Below are positions 23,054-34,459 of a DNA stretch of 64,000 bases, one piece after another. Numbering within the stretch: position 1 is the stretch's first letter; the number at the start of each line of letters is the position of its first letter. The stretch lies in the NCBI GenBank assembly GCA_016906335.1, contig JADEYG010000005.1:62001-126000 (forward strand). The letters are read 5' to 3'. The notes beneath the pieces are model-generated. The model saw only the letters and a list, made by a program, of their open reading frames with translations. It ran no database searches and had not been told where the DNA came from. This DNA is from Novakomyces olei (lineage: Eukaryota; Ascomycota; Novakomycetes; Novakomycetales; Novakomycetaceae). A program made the position numbers and the translations under genes.

Positions 23054-25022
23054 ATGGAGGATACCATGAAGACTCTGACGACCCAGCAAATCTCTGACGA
23101 AGGTCAAAAGATCGCTGGCAATGTGGAAACAGTCTACACCACTGAAGACGACATCAAGAAAAAGAGCGGTGGCGATGCGGCTTTGCGTTTCTTGCAAGAA
23201 AACGAAGGCACTTTTACCTTTACGGTTGAAGAGGAAAAGAAGGTTTTGCGTAAAATAGACTGGCACGTTATGCCTTTGCTTTGCATGCTTTACGGATTGC
23301 AGTACTTGGGTACGTGACTACCGCTTGGCAATTTAATCCTAACTTTTTTCAAAGACAAGATATCTCTAAGTTATACGACCGTCATGGGATTGGAGGAGTA
23401 CGCGCACTTGGCCGGGCAGGACTACAGTTGGCTTTCTTCCCTGTTTTATTTTGGGTACCTCGGATTTGTTTTCCCTGCCAGTATGATCTTGCAAAGGTTT
23501 CCCATTGCCAAAGTGCTCGGGAGCTTTCTGCTTGTGTGGGGGAGCTTGCTGCTTTTACATGCTGCTGCATCCAATTTTGGTGGGTTCGCCGCCTTGAGGT
23601 CTGTTCATACCCAAAAACGCGATATGTGACGAGTTTACTGACTTTTGTAAAGGATTCTGTTGGGCATATTTGAGAGCGCAATTACTCCAGGATTCATGTA
23701 CGCAGTTCTGCTTGGGACAACTGACTAATATTAGGCTGATTACTTCGCAATGGTACCGGGCTTATGAACAGACGACTCGCACTGGCATATGGTTTTCTAT
23801 GAACGGTCTTGCACAGATGGTCGGCGCTGTTGTGGGTAAGTTTTGGCTTTCTTTCATATATTTCGGATTGAAAAGTCTGACAGATTTAGCGTATGCTATT
23901 GCGACTGGGTCTCAAAACAACAATTTTACGGCTATTCCAGCGTTCAAATTCATCTTTATTTATCTCGGTGGTCTGACAGTTATACTCGGCTCAGTGTTTC
24001 TGTTACTGTTCCCCGACTCACCGGCAACCGCAAAATTTTTAACCAAGGAAGAAAAGATGATTGCTCTTGAGCGTATCAGAGACAATAACCAAGGAATTAA
24101 GAATGAAGAATTCAAGCGGTACCAGTTTATCGAAGCTTTACGAGATCCTTTGACCTGGCTTTACTTCTTTTCTTCGTTCATTCAGAATATTGTATGAAGA
24201 CTTTACTGCATAAAACTTTGTGCTAACTTTACACAGCCAAATGGTGTTATGAGTAACTTTACAAGTCTAATCATTGATGGCAAGATTATGATTCATATTC
24301 ACTTTGCTAACGACTTTCAGGGTTCGGATTCTCCGATACAATGTCTCTTCTGCTGCAATTGCCCGGTGGTTTCATTGAACTGACGACCTACATGTTTTTC
24401 GCTTGGCTTGCTGATCGAACCCGCCAAAAGAATCTGTGGGCAATTCTCTCTCTTCTCCCTACTATCGCCGGATTTGCAATCATGGTACCAGTCCATGGTC
24501 CTCATGATCGCGGAGTACAGCTTTTCGCGTATTACCTCACGTATACGTCGTCTGCAATTTGGCTGGTCATGCTCAGTTTGATTTCTACTAATACTGCCGG
24601 ATACACAAAGAAGGGCACAGTGAGCGCTATTAACTTGTAAGTGATTTGAGCTTCAATTGTTAAACTTTTTTTTTTCAATTCGTCTCGATTACTAATTTGA
24701 TACAGGATTGGATATTGTCTCGGAAATATTGTTGGACCACATTTGATCTCGGCTGACGACGCACCTACTTACATTACAGCAAAGACGGTGGTATGTTAAA
24801 CGGCAATTTTGTTATATTGTGAACATATCTAACTTTCAGGTTCTGGTCTTCCTTATCGTGACTGTTGTGTTTCAAGGTGTAATATGGCTTTACTGCTTCT
24901 TGGTAAACCAGCAGAAAAGACGCAGGCTGGCTGAGGCGGGAGATAGCTATACACGACAGGCAAATCAGGAATTTCTTGATTTGACGGACAGAGAAAACTT
25001 GGAATTTCTGTACGTCCTTTGA
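23054..25022 (+). CDS. Dal5/anion:cation symporter-type MFS transporter, paralogue 2
   Basis: Nine exons: 23054-23309, 23355-23598, 23653-23697, 23735-23835, 23890-24191, 24237-24279, 24321-24636, 24706-24790 and 24840-25022, giving 524 aa. Landmarks in order are KIDWHVMPLLCMLYGLQYLG, DKISLSYTTVMGL, QDYSWLSSLFYFGYLG, ILLGIFESAITPGFM, SQWYRAYEQTTRTGIWFS, LADRTRQKNLW, STNTAGYTKKGTVSAINLI and FLDLTDRENLEFLYVL. These are the canonical Dal5-family signposts, and 12 membrane segments are expected. Intron 6 (24280-24320) starts with GC, not GT: G/GCAAGA, with TGCTAACGACTTTCAG at its end. The gene shares a promoter with the flavin oxidase, suggesting that it imports that enzyme's substrate or a related carboxylated amine. 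The paralogue at 3377 has only four introns, so the pair is not a recent tandem copy. Confidence 0.9.
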
Positions 25023-26077
25023 ATTACATATATTATTTACGTACTTTTTTATTTGGATTATATGGAGGTTGTTTGCTGGGATAAGAATTGTACTTTTTAA
25101 TACATATGTTTATTATTTATTTATCTCTCCCCATGTATACACTCAAGCCCTGTTTTGTACAGACAAGTCAGCGAAACGGAGAAAAAGCATTTAAAATAGC
25201 GAAATAAAAAAGCGAAGAGGAAGTCTAACACTTGTTGCCAATGAATGTTGATGGGCCGGTTGAGTAAGGATATAAAATTCGTCTCGTAGAAAAACTGCAT
25301 CGCTACTTATAAAGACAAGCCAACTAGAAGGGCGATACTAACCTGGCTTTGGAAATGCAATTCCATCGTGCAGGTACCATGTAGTAGAGCGCATAATTAT
25401 AATCAGGAAGTGGTTTTGATTGGAAACTAAAGCAAAAAAATAAAAATCTGAAACCAAACAGAACAAAACAAAACATACGGAAAATGAATACTGACAGAGC
25501 ATCGCACATGATATAACTAATAAATAAATAAAAAACAATAATTTGCTCAATGTTAGGCCACGGTTAGTTTTCTTAGGTTGTATAGGGGGAAAATCAAGAA
25601 ATTTACCAAAATTTTGTGTAAGATAGGCAGATCAAGAGTAAGATGACCGCAAAATTCACGGTCAAGTTTCCAAAAGTTACGCGAAACGGATCATAAAACT
25701 CAGCTTTGGGTATGGCTGCCAATAGAAGTCAAGAATTCGAGTACAAAATTTGAGTCGCTCAATAATACGCATATGACAAAAGCATAGATTGAATTTGTAC
25801 TTGGCAAAAACCAGTCATAAAGCACTTTTAAACTAAAATCATCTTTGGCTCTTTGCAATGTTGTCTTTACTCCATATCGAAAGGAACAGCATTTGTTTTC
25901 CCCACATCATCTATATTTTTGGTCACGTGCTTTTTATATATAAATCTCAATGAATCGGATTATCCTTCTCTATACAAAATTATCTACAATGACGTGGGCG
26001 TCATTGACGATGAATTAACGTACAGATCGACTTTATCAGGGCTTAACAAAAAGAAACTGACTGGCAAAAATTACAAG
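25023..26077. promoter_or_regulatory. Intergenic region before the 11-exon APC permease
   Basis: 1.06 kb of AT-rich sequence following the Dal5-like stop. The permease frame is open for some distance before its first ATG at 26078, so a small upstream exon cannot be excluded. No other signal is seen. Confidence 0.5.
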
Positions 26078-28950
26078 ATGAGTGTAAAAGAGTCTAAACC
26101 GTCGAATTTGAATATTGCAGTCGTACCGCCGGCTGACAGAGGCAATCAATCGGATGACGATCTCTTGGTATCTAAAACATTTACTCGTCGCCGCTAACGC
26201 AGCAAGGCATCATTGGGCTATAAACCGGTAATCCGCAGTTACTTGATTTACCAATATTGCTTCTGATGCTTTACAGGTTCTTCATCGAACGTTCAATCTG
26301 TTTGAAAACTTTTCCACGTCTTTTGGTACCCCACACCCGACTATTATTCGTTTTTCAATTTTCTCGCCTTGATTGTGCGAAACGCGAGATATGTCCATTA
26401 TATTGTATCTTCCAAAATCATTATTGGTTTTTCTTGGGCTTTCACGTGCGTTCTTGGAAATCCTGAGCCCGATCCATTACTTCGCCGCTTCGGCAAGCAT
26501 TTGATTTTTTAATATTGCTTAGAAATTTGTCTGTCTTTATTTGAATTTGCTCGATAATATAATTCAAAACTATTATTAAATTTTAAGTTTTATTTTATTT
26601 TATTTTATTTTCCGATGCTTTACAAGTTCGAGCATGTGACGCCTCTTTTTCATTTTATACTAAATGTTTGATTTGGCAGTTTATCATTTTTGATATCAAT
26701 AACATCCATAACCGTCTTTTATTCTATCGCTTGAATTTTTTTAAGCTTATCATTCATTATTAATCGCCAGCTGCCTTATATTTTGTGGGTGGCGTCCGAG
26801 TAACTTTCTCCACTGGAATCGCAGCCGGTGGCCCATTGGCTTATTGGTATTTCGTCGTGGGTTTCAGCTTTATTCTAATAAAACGAGGACGAGTTACGTC
26901 GTTACGTGTTTTTTCACTTTTATTACAGCCGCCGTCGTAGCAGAAGCGTGTTCTGCGTCGCCAACAGCTGGCTCTATTTATTTATGGGCAGCAGAAGCGG
27001 GTGGACGGCGATTTGGTCGTCTTTTCGGGTTCGTCGTGGCGTGGTGGAGTACTACAGCCTGGACGACTTTTTGTGCTAGTAAGACATAGCAGAATCTTTT
27101 GTGAAGAAAAAAATTAGAGAAGATCAACAGGAATTGATTATTAAAATACATGAAATAATATGAGAAGGAAGAACGAAATGTAGTGTATGGTTTATTAAAC
27201 CTTGTGGAGGCAATACACAATCGGCTGTAAATTACATGCTCTCGGTACAAATACTTCACTTTTTTATTTATTCATATAATAGGAAATTGTCGTGTTTAAT
27301 CTCGATTTTCCGACGAATACGGACAATGTCAAATTCCGTGCCGTACAGTGGATCTGCACCGAGGTTATGCTCGCTCTTGCTGTTTTTTCAAATTTGATGC
27401 CACGTATGAATTTATATCTCTTTGCTTTGATTGTTATTAGAGGTTCAAACTTGGGATAAATCAATCTGAACTTTTATCGTTTGCATATATTTATTATTAC
27501 CGTTCTTTAAAACGTTCAATTCAACATTATCAGGCTACTTTTTAATATTACCTAATTGTTACAACAACTGATTTTCAGCGAGGCTATTTCGATACGTTTT
27601 CCTTTTCTCGACAGCCTGTGTGTTCCTCGACTTTTTCCTCAATCTAATATGGCTTCCCATTGGCGCGCATAGTACCTTGGGTCTACGTTCTGCCCATGAA
27701 GCCTTTTTAACCCAATACAACGGTACTGGAGCTAGTCCGGGCTGGAATTGGTGCCTTTCCTATTTGGCTACTGCTGGAATTCTTATAGGCTTTGATGCTT
27801 CTGGTCACGTTGCGGAGGAGACAAGAAACGCAGCTGTAAATGCCGCCAAGGGTATTTTTTGGAGTACCGTTGTCAGTGGTGTCCTCGGGTTTTGCGCCGT
27901 TATTCTTTTCCTCTTTACTATGGTAAAAGAACCAGATGTTTATTTGTTTGAATTATTTTCTGGCTTCTATTAATACTGTTCTAGCCTCCCATTGATGTTT
28001 TGTTTGCGTACGATGCACCACAGCCTTTTGTGCCCTTGTATGCCGCACTATTAGGTGAAGGTGGTCATATTATTATGAACATTTTGTCAATCGTTGCCTT
28101 ATGGCTGGTGAGTGTTCTCTTGTCTGTCTTATTCAACAGTGCTATTTCGTTGTGCTTTAAAAGCTCTCCTCTATTTTAAGCTACCACATATGTTTTCCTT
28201 ACTCCTTTAGTCTTTTAATATTTAGTTCTTTTCAAACTGTTTCCTTCCTTTTACCAATACTTATTCCGAGAATACGGCTATCGCTATAACAGCAGCCTCG
28301 CGATTAGTTTTTGCAGTTGCACGTGACGGCGTTTTACCGGGATCCAAATGGGTCGCGCGTGTTTCAGCGGCTGGTCAGCCTCGTAATGCTATTTTGGTCG
28401 TTTGGATTGCTGCATCAATAATTAGTTGTACTATTTTACCGTCTGCTGTGGCTTTCACGTCACTTGTTTCTGCTGCTGGGGTTCCCTCAGCGGCCGCCTA
28501 CGGCCTTATTAGCATTGGGAGATTATTCCTGGCTGATTCTAGCAGACTTGATGCTAAATGGTCGCTTGGACGGCTCAGCAAACCTTTTAATCTTATATCT
28601 ATTGTATGGAATGCCTGGGTCGTGGCTGTATTGTTCTCGCCCTATGCATTCCCCGTATCGGCCTCAACACTGAATTGTCCGTGGCTCTAAGCATTTACAA
28701 ATTTCACTTTGTGATTTAGTCTAAACTCACAATTTACAATTTACAGTTTAAAATTTAAAATTTTTTTTGTTTCACTTTTTGCGTGAGCAGGTTACAAATC
28801 GCAAAATTGCTAATTATAGATGCTCCTGTAATCATGGCAATTGTTACGATATTTGCTTTGATTTGCTGGATTTTTACACCAGCATCATCATGGCTACCAA
28901 AGGATCGATTGGCTGAGGTAGAACGCAATATCGAACGACGGGCTTGTTAG
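26078..28950 (+). CDS. APC-family amino-acid/amine permease with 11 exons
   Basis: Exons: 26078-26167, 26207-26227, 26277-26325, 26771-26846, 26888-27078, 27210-27244, 27283-27403, 27585-27922, 27985-28107, 28271-28676 and 28820-28950, giving 526 aa. Exon 2 is 21 nt and encodes ASLGYKP. Spliced, the N-terminus reads DDDLL-ASLGYKP-VLHRTFNLFENF, then ALYFVGGVRVTFSTGIAAGG, AEACSASPTAGSIYLWAAE, GFVVAWWSTTAWTTFCASN, LIGFDASGHVAEETRNA and LVFAVARDGVLPGSKWV. About 12 membrane segments are expected. The family imports amino acids, GABA or amines; the substrate is not readable. For intron 7 the acceptor at 27583-27584 (TTTTCAGCGAG) keeps the frame, whereas the nearer CAG does not. Intron 3 (26326-26770) is 445 nt, the longest here. 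It is convergent with the YAT permease at 29624. Confidence 0.82.
26207..26227 (+). other. 21-nt microexon of the APC permease
   Basis: GCATCATTGGGCTATAAACC plus a final G, between AG and GTAATCC. It supplies the A-S-L-G-Y-K-P turn that APC permeases carry just before their first conserved block. Confidence 0.7.
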
Positions 28951-29623
28951 CAGGAGCGAATGCTTTCGAGGCAGATGTCTTTGTTGCAATTAGTTCAATA
29001 AAATTAACTACTTGAGTCGTATAAAACAGACAGGATACCGTAATAAAAAAGTATATAGTAGGGACATGTGTCGGTCTCTTGTGTTAAATTTTTTATGGAA
29101 TTAAGATTTGTTCAAGACTCATGTCAGCACCTGTTTCAAGTAATCGAAGGACCCATATATTGTCTTGAATCTGCTACAATAATATTTAGAAAACCTGTTG
29201 CTGAATGGCTCACTTGTTCACGTAAAGAAGCATCATTGTAAGTACACATATCACTATTATATTACTTGAAACCTGATTCATTGCTTCGCAAGCAAAGGAC
29301 CTTTATATCATCAATATGCATTACATATTGTGTCGAAACTCCATTTTTCCAAGGTCAAGACTCTTTGTACAATGAATAGCTCAATTGTCGGGTTTAGTTG
29401 AATTTACTGAAAGGATTGCAGTTGACTCTAAATCTTACAAATAGCTTTACATCAAACAAGAAGGATGCTAATTGTACAAATTGATTCATCGTGTAATTTA
29501 AACACAAGTCAAAAGATATAACATTCTCAGAAATCTTAAGAGTAAAGATTTCGATAGTAAACCGACCGTCCTTCAAAATAACCCATCTTAATTCCATAGC
29601 CACTCCGCAAATATCTGTATTCT
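28951..29623. other. Tail-to-tail intergenic region
   Basis: 673 bp of AT-rich DNA between two convergent permease genes. Nothing is recognised. Confidence 0.6.
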
Positions 29624-31788
29624 CTACTTTCGTCTAAGAACAAAATTGTATATTTCACGGAAAAATGATTTTTCCGGCTTGTCGATGAACATCGACTCGT
29701 ACTTGTCAATGGCGGGACGGTCCCAAACAAGATCAGCTTCGTGAGACTTTACGAACTTTGTCTTTTTCAATAGTTTCCAAAAAACGTAAAATATGGGGAA
29801 AACAAAACACATTAGGTAGAATGTGAAAAATGTGCCCGTATTCCATTGTCCCGGTAGAAATGTCGTGTAGCCATAAGTTCCGACGGTCAGCGTCATGAAA
29901 ATAGCACCAAATATTGCGGAATAAGGCTGGCACCAGCCTTTATACGGCAGTGTATTGCGATCATATCCTTGTGCCTTCATAGCACGGTAAAAGAAGAGAT
30001 AAGTTATACACATCGTTATATAATTGACAATCTGTGAAGCCTCCGTAAGATTTGATAGCCTTAAAGTTAGCAACCACGCGTGAACAGAATTATTTCTGTG
30101 AACTTACCAGGTGATTCCCTGTGACGCGCTGCTGCCGACACTCAAGAATGAAAGAAAAGAAAATGCCATTGTGAGCAGGAAACAAAAGACGGGTATTCCA
30201 TTGCGAGTACAGCGAAGAAAGATTCGAGGTGCCATCCCATCTTTGGCCAGAGCATACAGAACACGGGACGCTGCAAACACATACGTGTTCCCTGCTGAGA
30301 AAATACTCGTCACCAGTAGCGCATTTGTCAAGTCTGGAAGTCCCTTTATCTTCATGTTGGTCATAGCCACGACATAAGGCGAAGTGGCAGCATTTCCAGT
30401 GTTTCCATTGTTCAAGAGATTGTTTAAAGTTGGATCGTTGTACGGAACGACAATTCCAACACACAATGCACCACCGATAAAGAATATGCCAAAGCGCAAA
30501 TAAACGGTTTTAAATGCTCGCTTGATCGTCTTGCGGGCTGAAGAGTTAGACTCATTAGGAAATTATAAAATGACTATTGTAGACAAAGCGTCCAATCAAA
30601 TTGAAATCCAATTAGACGCATAAAAACCTTGTAAAATAATTAAATGCACGAGTCGAAAAAATGCTCGCTATTGAAAACTAAAAATATGTGAAGAAAATGA
30701 AGCTTACGATGCTGTGCTTCAGCTGCCACCATGGCAATGTACTCTGGACCAACGATTGTGAACGCGCCTGTAAAGTGAGTAAACCGATCTCAAAATTTTT
30801 AACTTACCTTCATACAAAGCGGCCAGGAATCCTTCAAATCGTCCCAAGGGGCCAGTAGCCATATACTCTGCAAAGGCGCCCGGATTATTCCAATATCGAA
30901 ATCCATAAGCGTCGTGCTGTGGGTTTCCACCAACCTAATTAGATGAGTAAAAGAGGATTTCAAAGGCGAAACCAAATATTGATCAAGCACGTGCTACTAT
31001 AGCCACAGCGTCATAGAAAATTACTCACCATCGTTACAAAAGTAAACATAAATACAATGCCGATAAGTATGACTTTGCCGCCCGAAAGCCAAAACTCTGC
31101 TTCGCCATACCATCCAACAGCAACAATATTCAATAATCTATGCGAAGATCAGTAAACTGCGGCCGTATATCCAGTATTAATTTGCTGACGAAAACACTTA
31201 CGCATAAAGGACAATGCAGGCAACACAAATCGCAGCAGGCGGAATATGCGAGCTCCAATAATCGAGAACAAGAATAAGGGCTCTGTTTTCAAACGTTAGC
31301 ACTAGGCCAAGTCATAAGCAAAGCACTTACGAGATCTCAAAGGGAATGAGAAAAGCGAGATAGACAAAAAAATTCCAGCCGACAGCAAACCCAAAAGCCG
31401 GATCAACCCATTTCGCAGCCATGCGAACAAAGGACCCGTTTACGGGCATGAAGCAAACCATTTCTGCCAAGGAATTGTTTACATTGGCTATGAAAAGGCA
31501 ATAACAGATCCATGAAATGAATAGTGATCCTGGTCCACCTTCCACGAGACCCCAAGCAATGCTAACAAACAAGGCTGTACCAATTGAACCGCCAATGGCA
31601 ATAAGCTGAATCTGACGGTTTGTCAGGTTGCGTTGCAAGTCTGTTTGCTCGGAAACAATAGCCGAGTCCAGATCTTCAATGTCGCCCTCCTGCACAGACC
31701 CATCCCCAGGCCTCTCGCTTTTGTTGGAGTCCTTGCTTCCAAGCTCTTGCAGCTTGTAGCCGGACACCAATTTCTCTGTGAAGCCCAT
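29624..31788 (-). CDS. YAT-family amino-acid permease (Dip5/general permease type)
   Basis: Seven exons: 31788-31331, 31282-31202, 31137-31029, 30934-30808, 30767-30708, 30537-30108 and 30059-29624, giving 566 aa. The hydrophilic N-terminus leads to LQRNLTNRQIQLIAIGGSIG and TALFVSIAWGLVEGGPGSL, the hallmark of fungal yeast-amino-acid-transporter permeases. Then come EMVCFMPVNGSFVRMAAKWV, VGPEYIAMVAAEAQHPRKTI, KTVYLRFGIFFIGGALCVGI, VVPYNDPTLNNLL and FSAGNTYVFAASRVLYALAK. Twelve membrane segments are expected, with plasma-membrane proton-coupled import of amino acids, perhaps acidic or broad. The upstream region shared with the PhyH gene at 33151 carries five GATAAG/CTTATC cores, consistent with nitrogen control. 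Confidence 0.9.
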
Positions 31789-33150
31789 TTCGCGGGGGTA
31801 AAGCGGTGGACAAGGCTTTCTTTGAAAGTGCTGGAATTTGACGATCTTTTTTGCCCCTTAAAGCAGCTTCATTTGTTAGTATAATCGAAGCGAAGAAAGT
31901 GGTTTATATAAGCGAGAGCCAATGACGACACCAAAGTAATTAACCCGTCAGACATAAACAAATAACAAATATTACTAGCAAGTAAAAAGAATATAGAAGA
32001 ATTAATCGCCGTGCATGTCAATCAAATAAGAGAAAATAGGCGACCAATACATACAGTCAGGGCCAAACCTGTTTGGCAATGTTTTTCGATAACGACAAGG
32101 AACGAACTTACCAGCAACGGGGCCAATGCAGACTCAAATTTTCCAATGACGGCTCAGCTGCACTGTTTATATAAGAATAAAATTATCCGAGCGCAGCTGG
32201 GTTCAACCTTGTAATTGATTTCAGCTTGAGACTCTCCAGAGATACGTCCAGCGGCCATTACGTACAGGCAGATACTATAAACAGGCGTATCTATTGGCTC
32301 GGATATATGAGACGCTTGATGTGCATTTAGCTGAATACTTATCAAGCAGGGTTCGTTCCATGATAGCGGGCCCATTGGCAAAGAGACATAATAAACATAA
32401 AAGATAAGATCTCATGGTGGTTTAACAACGGAATTTCAGTTGTTAAGGAATTCCTACGGATGATTAAGTTTCAGTAACCAAACAAGTAAAAGAATTATTA
32501 ATAAAACAATAGGGATAAGAAACGTTTATCATTAAAAGTATTACCATAGCATTACTTGCAAGAAATAAATAATCCGCAAAAGTAATCGGTGCCCGGAAAC
32601 CGATGACGCCGGGCAGATAAGAATACGAGGTGTCAGGCAGCATGGAATTTCATTCGACACGATTATGTAATATAAGCTAGACGGAAAAGGCAATAACTTG
32701 AGTACGCAGATAGGCGAAAAAAAAATAAGCGTATATGATTGGTAGACATTGCCGACCGCAAATAAATTGCCCTTTCCAAGAGGGAATTAATGTCAGGCAG
32801 ATAAGCTGTCGACTTTCCCGGCCAAACAAAAGCCGTCAAACACGTTGAAAGAACATGGATAAAGAAAAGTATAAAGTTCTGACAGAATGCCTTAAAAGGA
32901 GACAGCAGGGCGGACGAGACCGCCGTGCAAAATATAAGGGGCGGGGATTAGTTGTGTAAATGTAGTTTGTCGTACATTAATAATCACCATTGCCCACAAT
33001 ATTTTAACCATATTGCAAATATCGTCTCCCCACGTGACGGACACAGCCAGCCAATCTCGGCGGCGTCGCTTTACCTCGATTAGATACCGCCAAGTGGGTA
33101 CAGACCAACGTTAGCTATACCCCTCGTTTTGTCGTACACGGCACCCAACC
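31789..33150. promoter_or_regulatory. Divergent promoter, YAT permease / PhyH-like C, rich in GATAAG
   Basis: 1.36 kb. GATAAG cores occur at 32338-32343 (minus strand), 32403-32408, 32514-32519, 32616-32621 and 32800-32805. The segment GCAGATAAG is repeated in the last two. Such clusters are typical targets of nitrogen-responsive GATA factors (Gln3/AreA type). No gene is recognised. Confidence 0.6.
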
Positions 33151-34158
33151 ATGTTGGCAAGCAATGCAGTCGATACAGCCAGAATGCCGACAAGCGTACA
33201 GTTTGATGCAGAGCGCCATCTTGCCATCGAGCTGCCGAAGCATATCGATCGGCTCTCCGATTTGGGTCTCGCTCAGGAACAAGAACTTTCAGACTTTGGG
33301 GCGTGTGCGCCTTTCCCCGTATTCACTCGCGAGGCTGTAGAGCTTATGCGGAACGATATCCTGAGCAAACCGGTTCTGGACAACTGCGTTTTTTCGCGGC
33401 CGGCTGCTCCTTGCTTTGTCAGGGGTTATGCTGGACGGTACTCGAGCTTTATCCGCGATGCTTGGATGCACCCAAAAGTACTGGCAACGCTTTCCAGCAT
33501 TGTCGGCCGTGAAGTTGTGCCTGTGTGTGACTATGAGATCGGGCACACAAACATTCAGCTGGACAATTCCGGTCTGGACGGACTGGCGTCGATACCCACG
33601 GCAATCGACACCCGTCGGGCCGAAGCTAATGTGAGCGAGAGTGAAGTGGACACTGCCCATTCGTACGACAGCAAACCCGTACACGACTGGCACTATGATC
33701 AGGTGCAGTTTGTAGCGCTTTTAATGCTTTCAGACACGTCCAGCATGCGCGGAGGACATACGGCCATTCGCTGTGGAGACGGAAGTGTTCGCAATATTCC
33801 GTGCCCTGGGCTAGGCCAGGTAGTGATTATGCAGGGTGGCCGAATTATGCACGCTGCTACCCGGTCAACAGCCCTGCCGGGCACTATTGCGCCAGAGCGA
33901 ATTGTCAGTGTGACTTCTCTGCGCTTTAAGGACCCTAATCTTCCCGATACAACGAACTTGCAAACCGCTCGGGAAGTGGAGAACCTTCAGGAAGCTTGCC
34001 GTCAGTATGCGCTATACCGAACAGAGATAATGTGCCAGAGACTCCAGGCTGCCATCCTGGCAAACAACCTGCAGACAGCAGCATTCGATCGTCAAGCATT
34101 CGCTTCATACTTGAACGAACAGATTTCGTTCATGCAACATACGGCCGCGCAAATGTAG
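33151..34158 (+). CDS. PhyH-like Fe(II)/2-oxoglutarate dioxygenase, paralogue C (intronless)
   Basis: A single exon of 335 aa. HDWHYDQVQFVALLMLSDT carries the iron-binding HxD, GGHTAIRCGDGS follows, then MQGGRIMHAATR with the distal His and PERIVSVTSLRFKDP with the Arg. It is collinear with paralogue A at 14818-15950 (KWHHDSYPFVCVVMMSDT; RITMITSFRPKDP) but lacks its two introns and has an insertion before the HxD. All catalytic residues are kept, so it is likely active. Substrate unknown. It shares a GATA-rich promoter with the YAT permease, hinting at nitrogen-regulated uptake and oxidation of an amino acid or derivative. It could be a retro-copy that has diverged, or paralogue A could have gained introns. 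Confidence 0.8.
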   Translation: MLASNAVDTARMPTSVQFDAERHLAIELPKHIDRLSDLGLAQEQELSDFGACAPFPVFTREAVELMRNDILSKPVLDNCVFSRPAAPCFVRGYAGRYSSFIRDAWMHPKVLATLSSIVGREVVPVCDYEIGHTNIQLDNSGLDGLASIPTAIDTRRAEANVSESEVDTAHSYDSKPVHDWHYDQVQFVALLMLSDTSSMRGGHTAIRCGDGSVRNIPCPGLGQVVIMQGGRIMHAATRSTALPGTIAPERIVSVTSLRFKDPNLPDTTNLQTAREVENLQEACRQYALYRTEIMCQRLQAAILANNLQTAAFDRQAFASYLNEQISFMQHTAAQM

Positions 34159-34459
34159 CTGGCGCACGCACAAACTAGATGATGAGGGGAAAGAACCGAT
34201 TCATTGGCGGTACTCGATATCCCTGTTTTATAATGTATATTATTGGTTGTTTCTTTGTTTGTAGCGAGCTTGCGTCTTGCTCAAGTATTGTTTGTACTAC
34301 AGTTCAAAGCTATAATAGAGACTATGAATTCAAACTTAACTTTGCATAATAAATTTTGTTACTTTCCACTCGTTCGCTATAGATTGCTTTACTCCCCGAT
34401 TCAGGCAACGTCCTTAAATTGGGCAATTAGCCAACCTCTTGTTCTTTTGCTGCCTTTTT
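34159..34459. other. Tail-to-tail intergenic region
   Basis: 301 bp between PhyH-C and the FAD monooxygenase 3' ends. AT-rich, with nothing recognised. Confidence 0.6.

Noticed and set aside
27540-27620. Apparent frame break in the 11-exon permease if the CAG at 27578-27580 is used as acceptor
   Set aside because: The next AG (27583-27584, TTTTCAGCGAG) restores the frame and gives P-R-Y-F...FSTACVFLDFF, so no mutation is needed.
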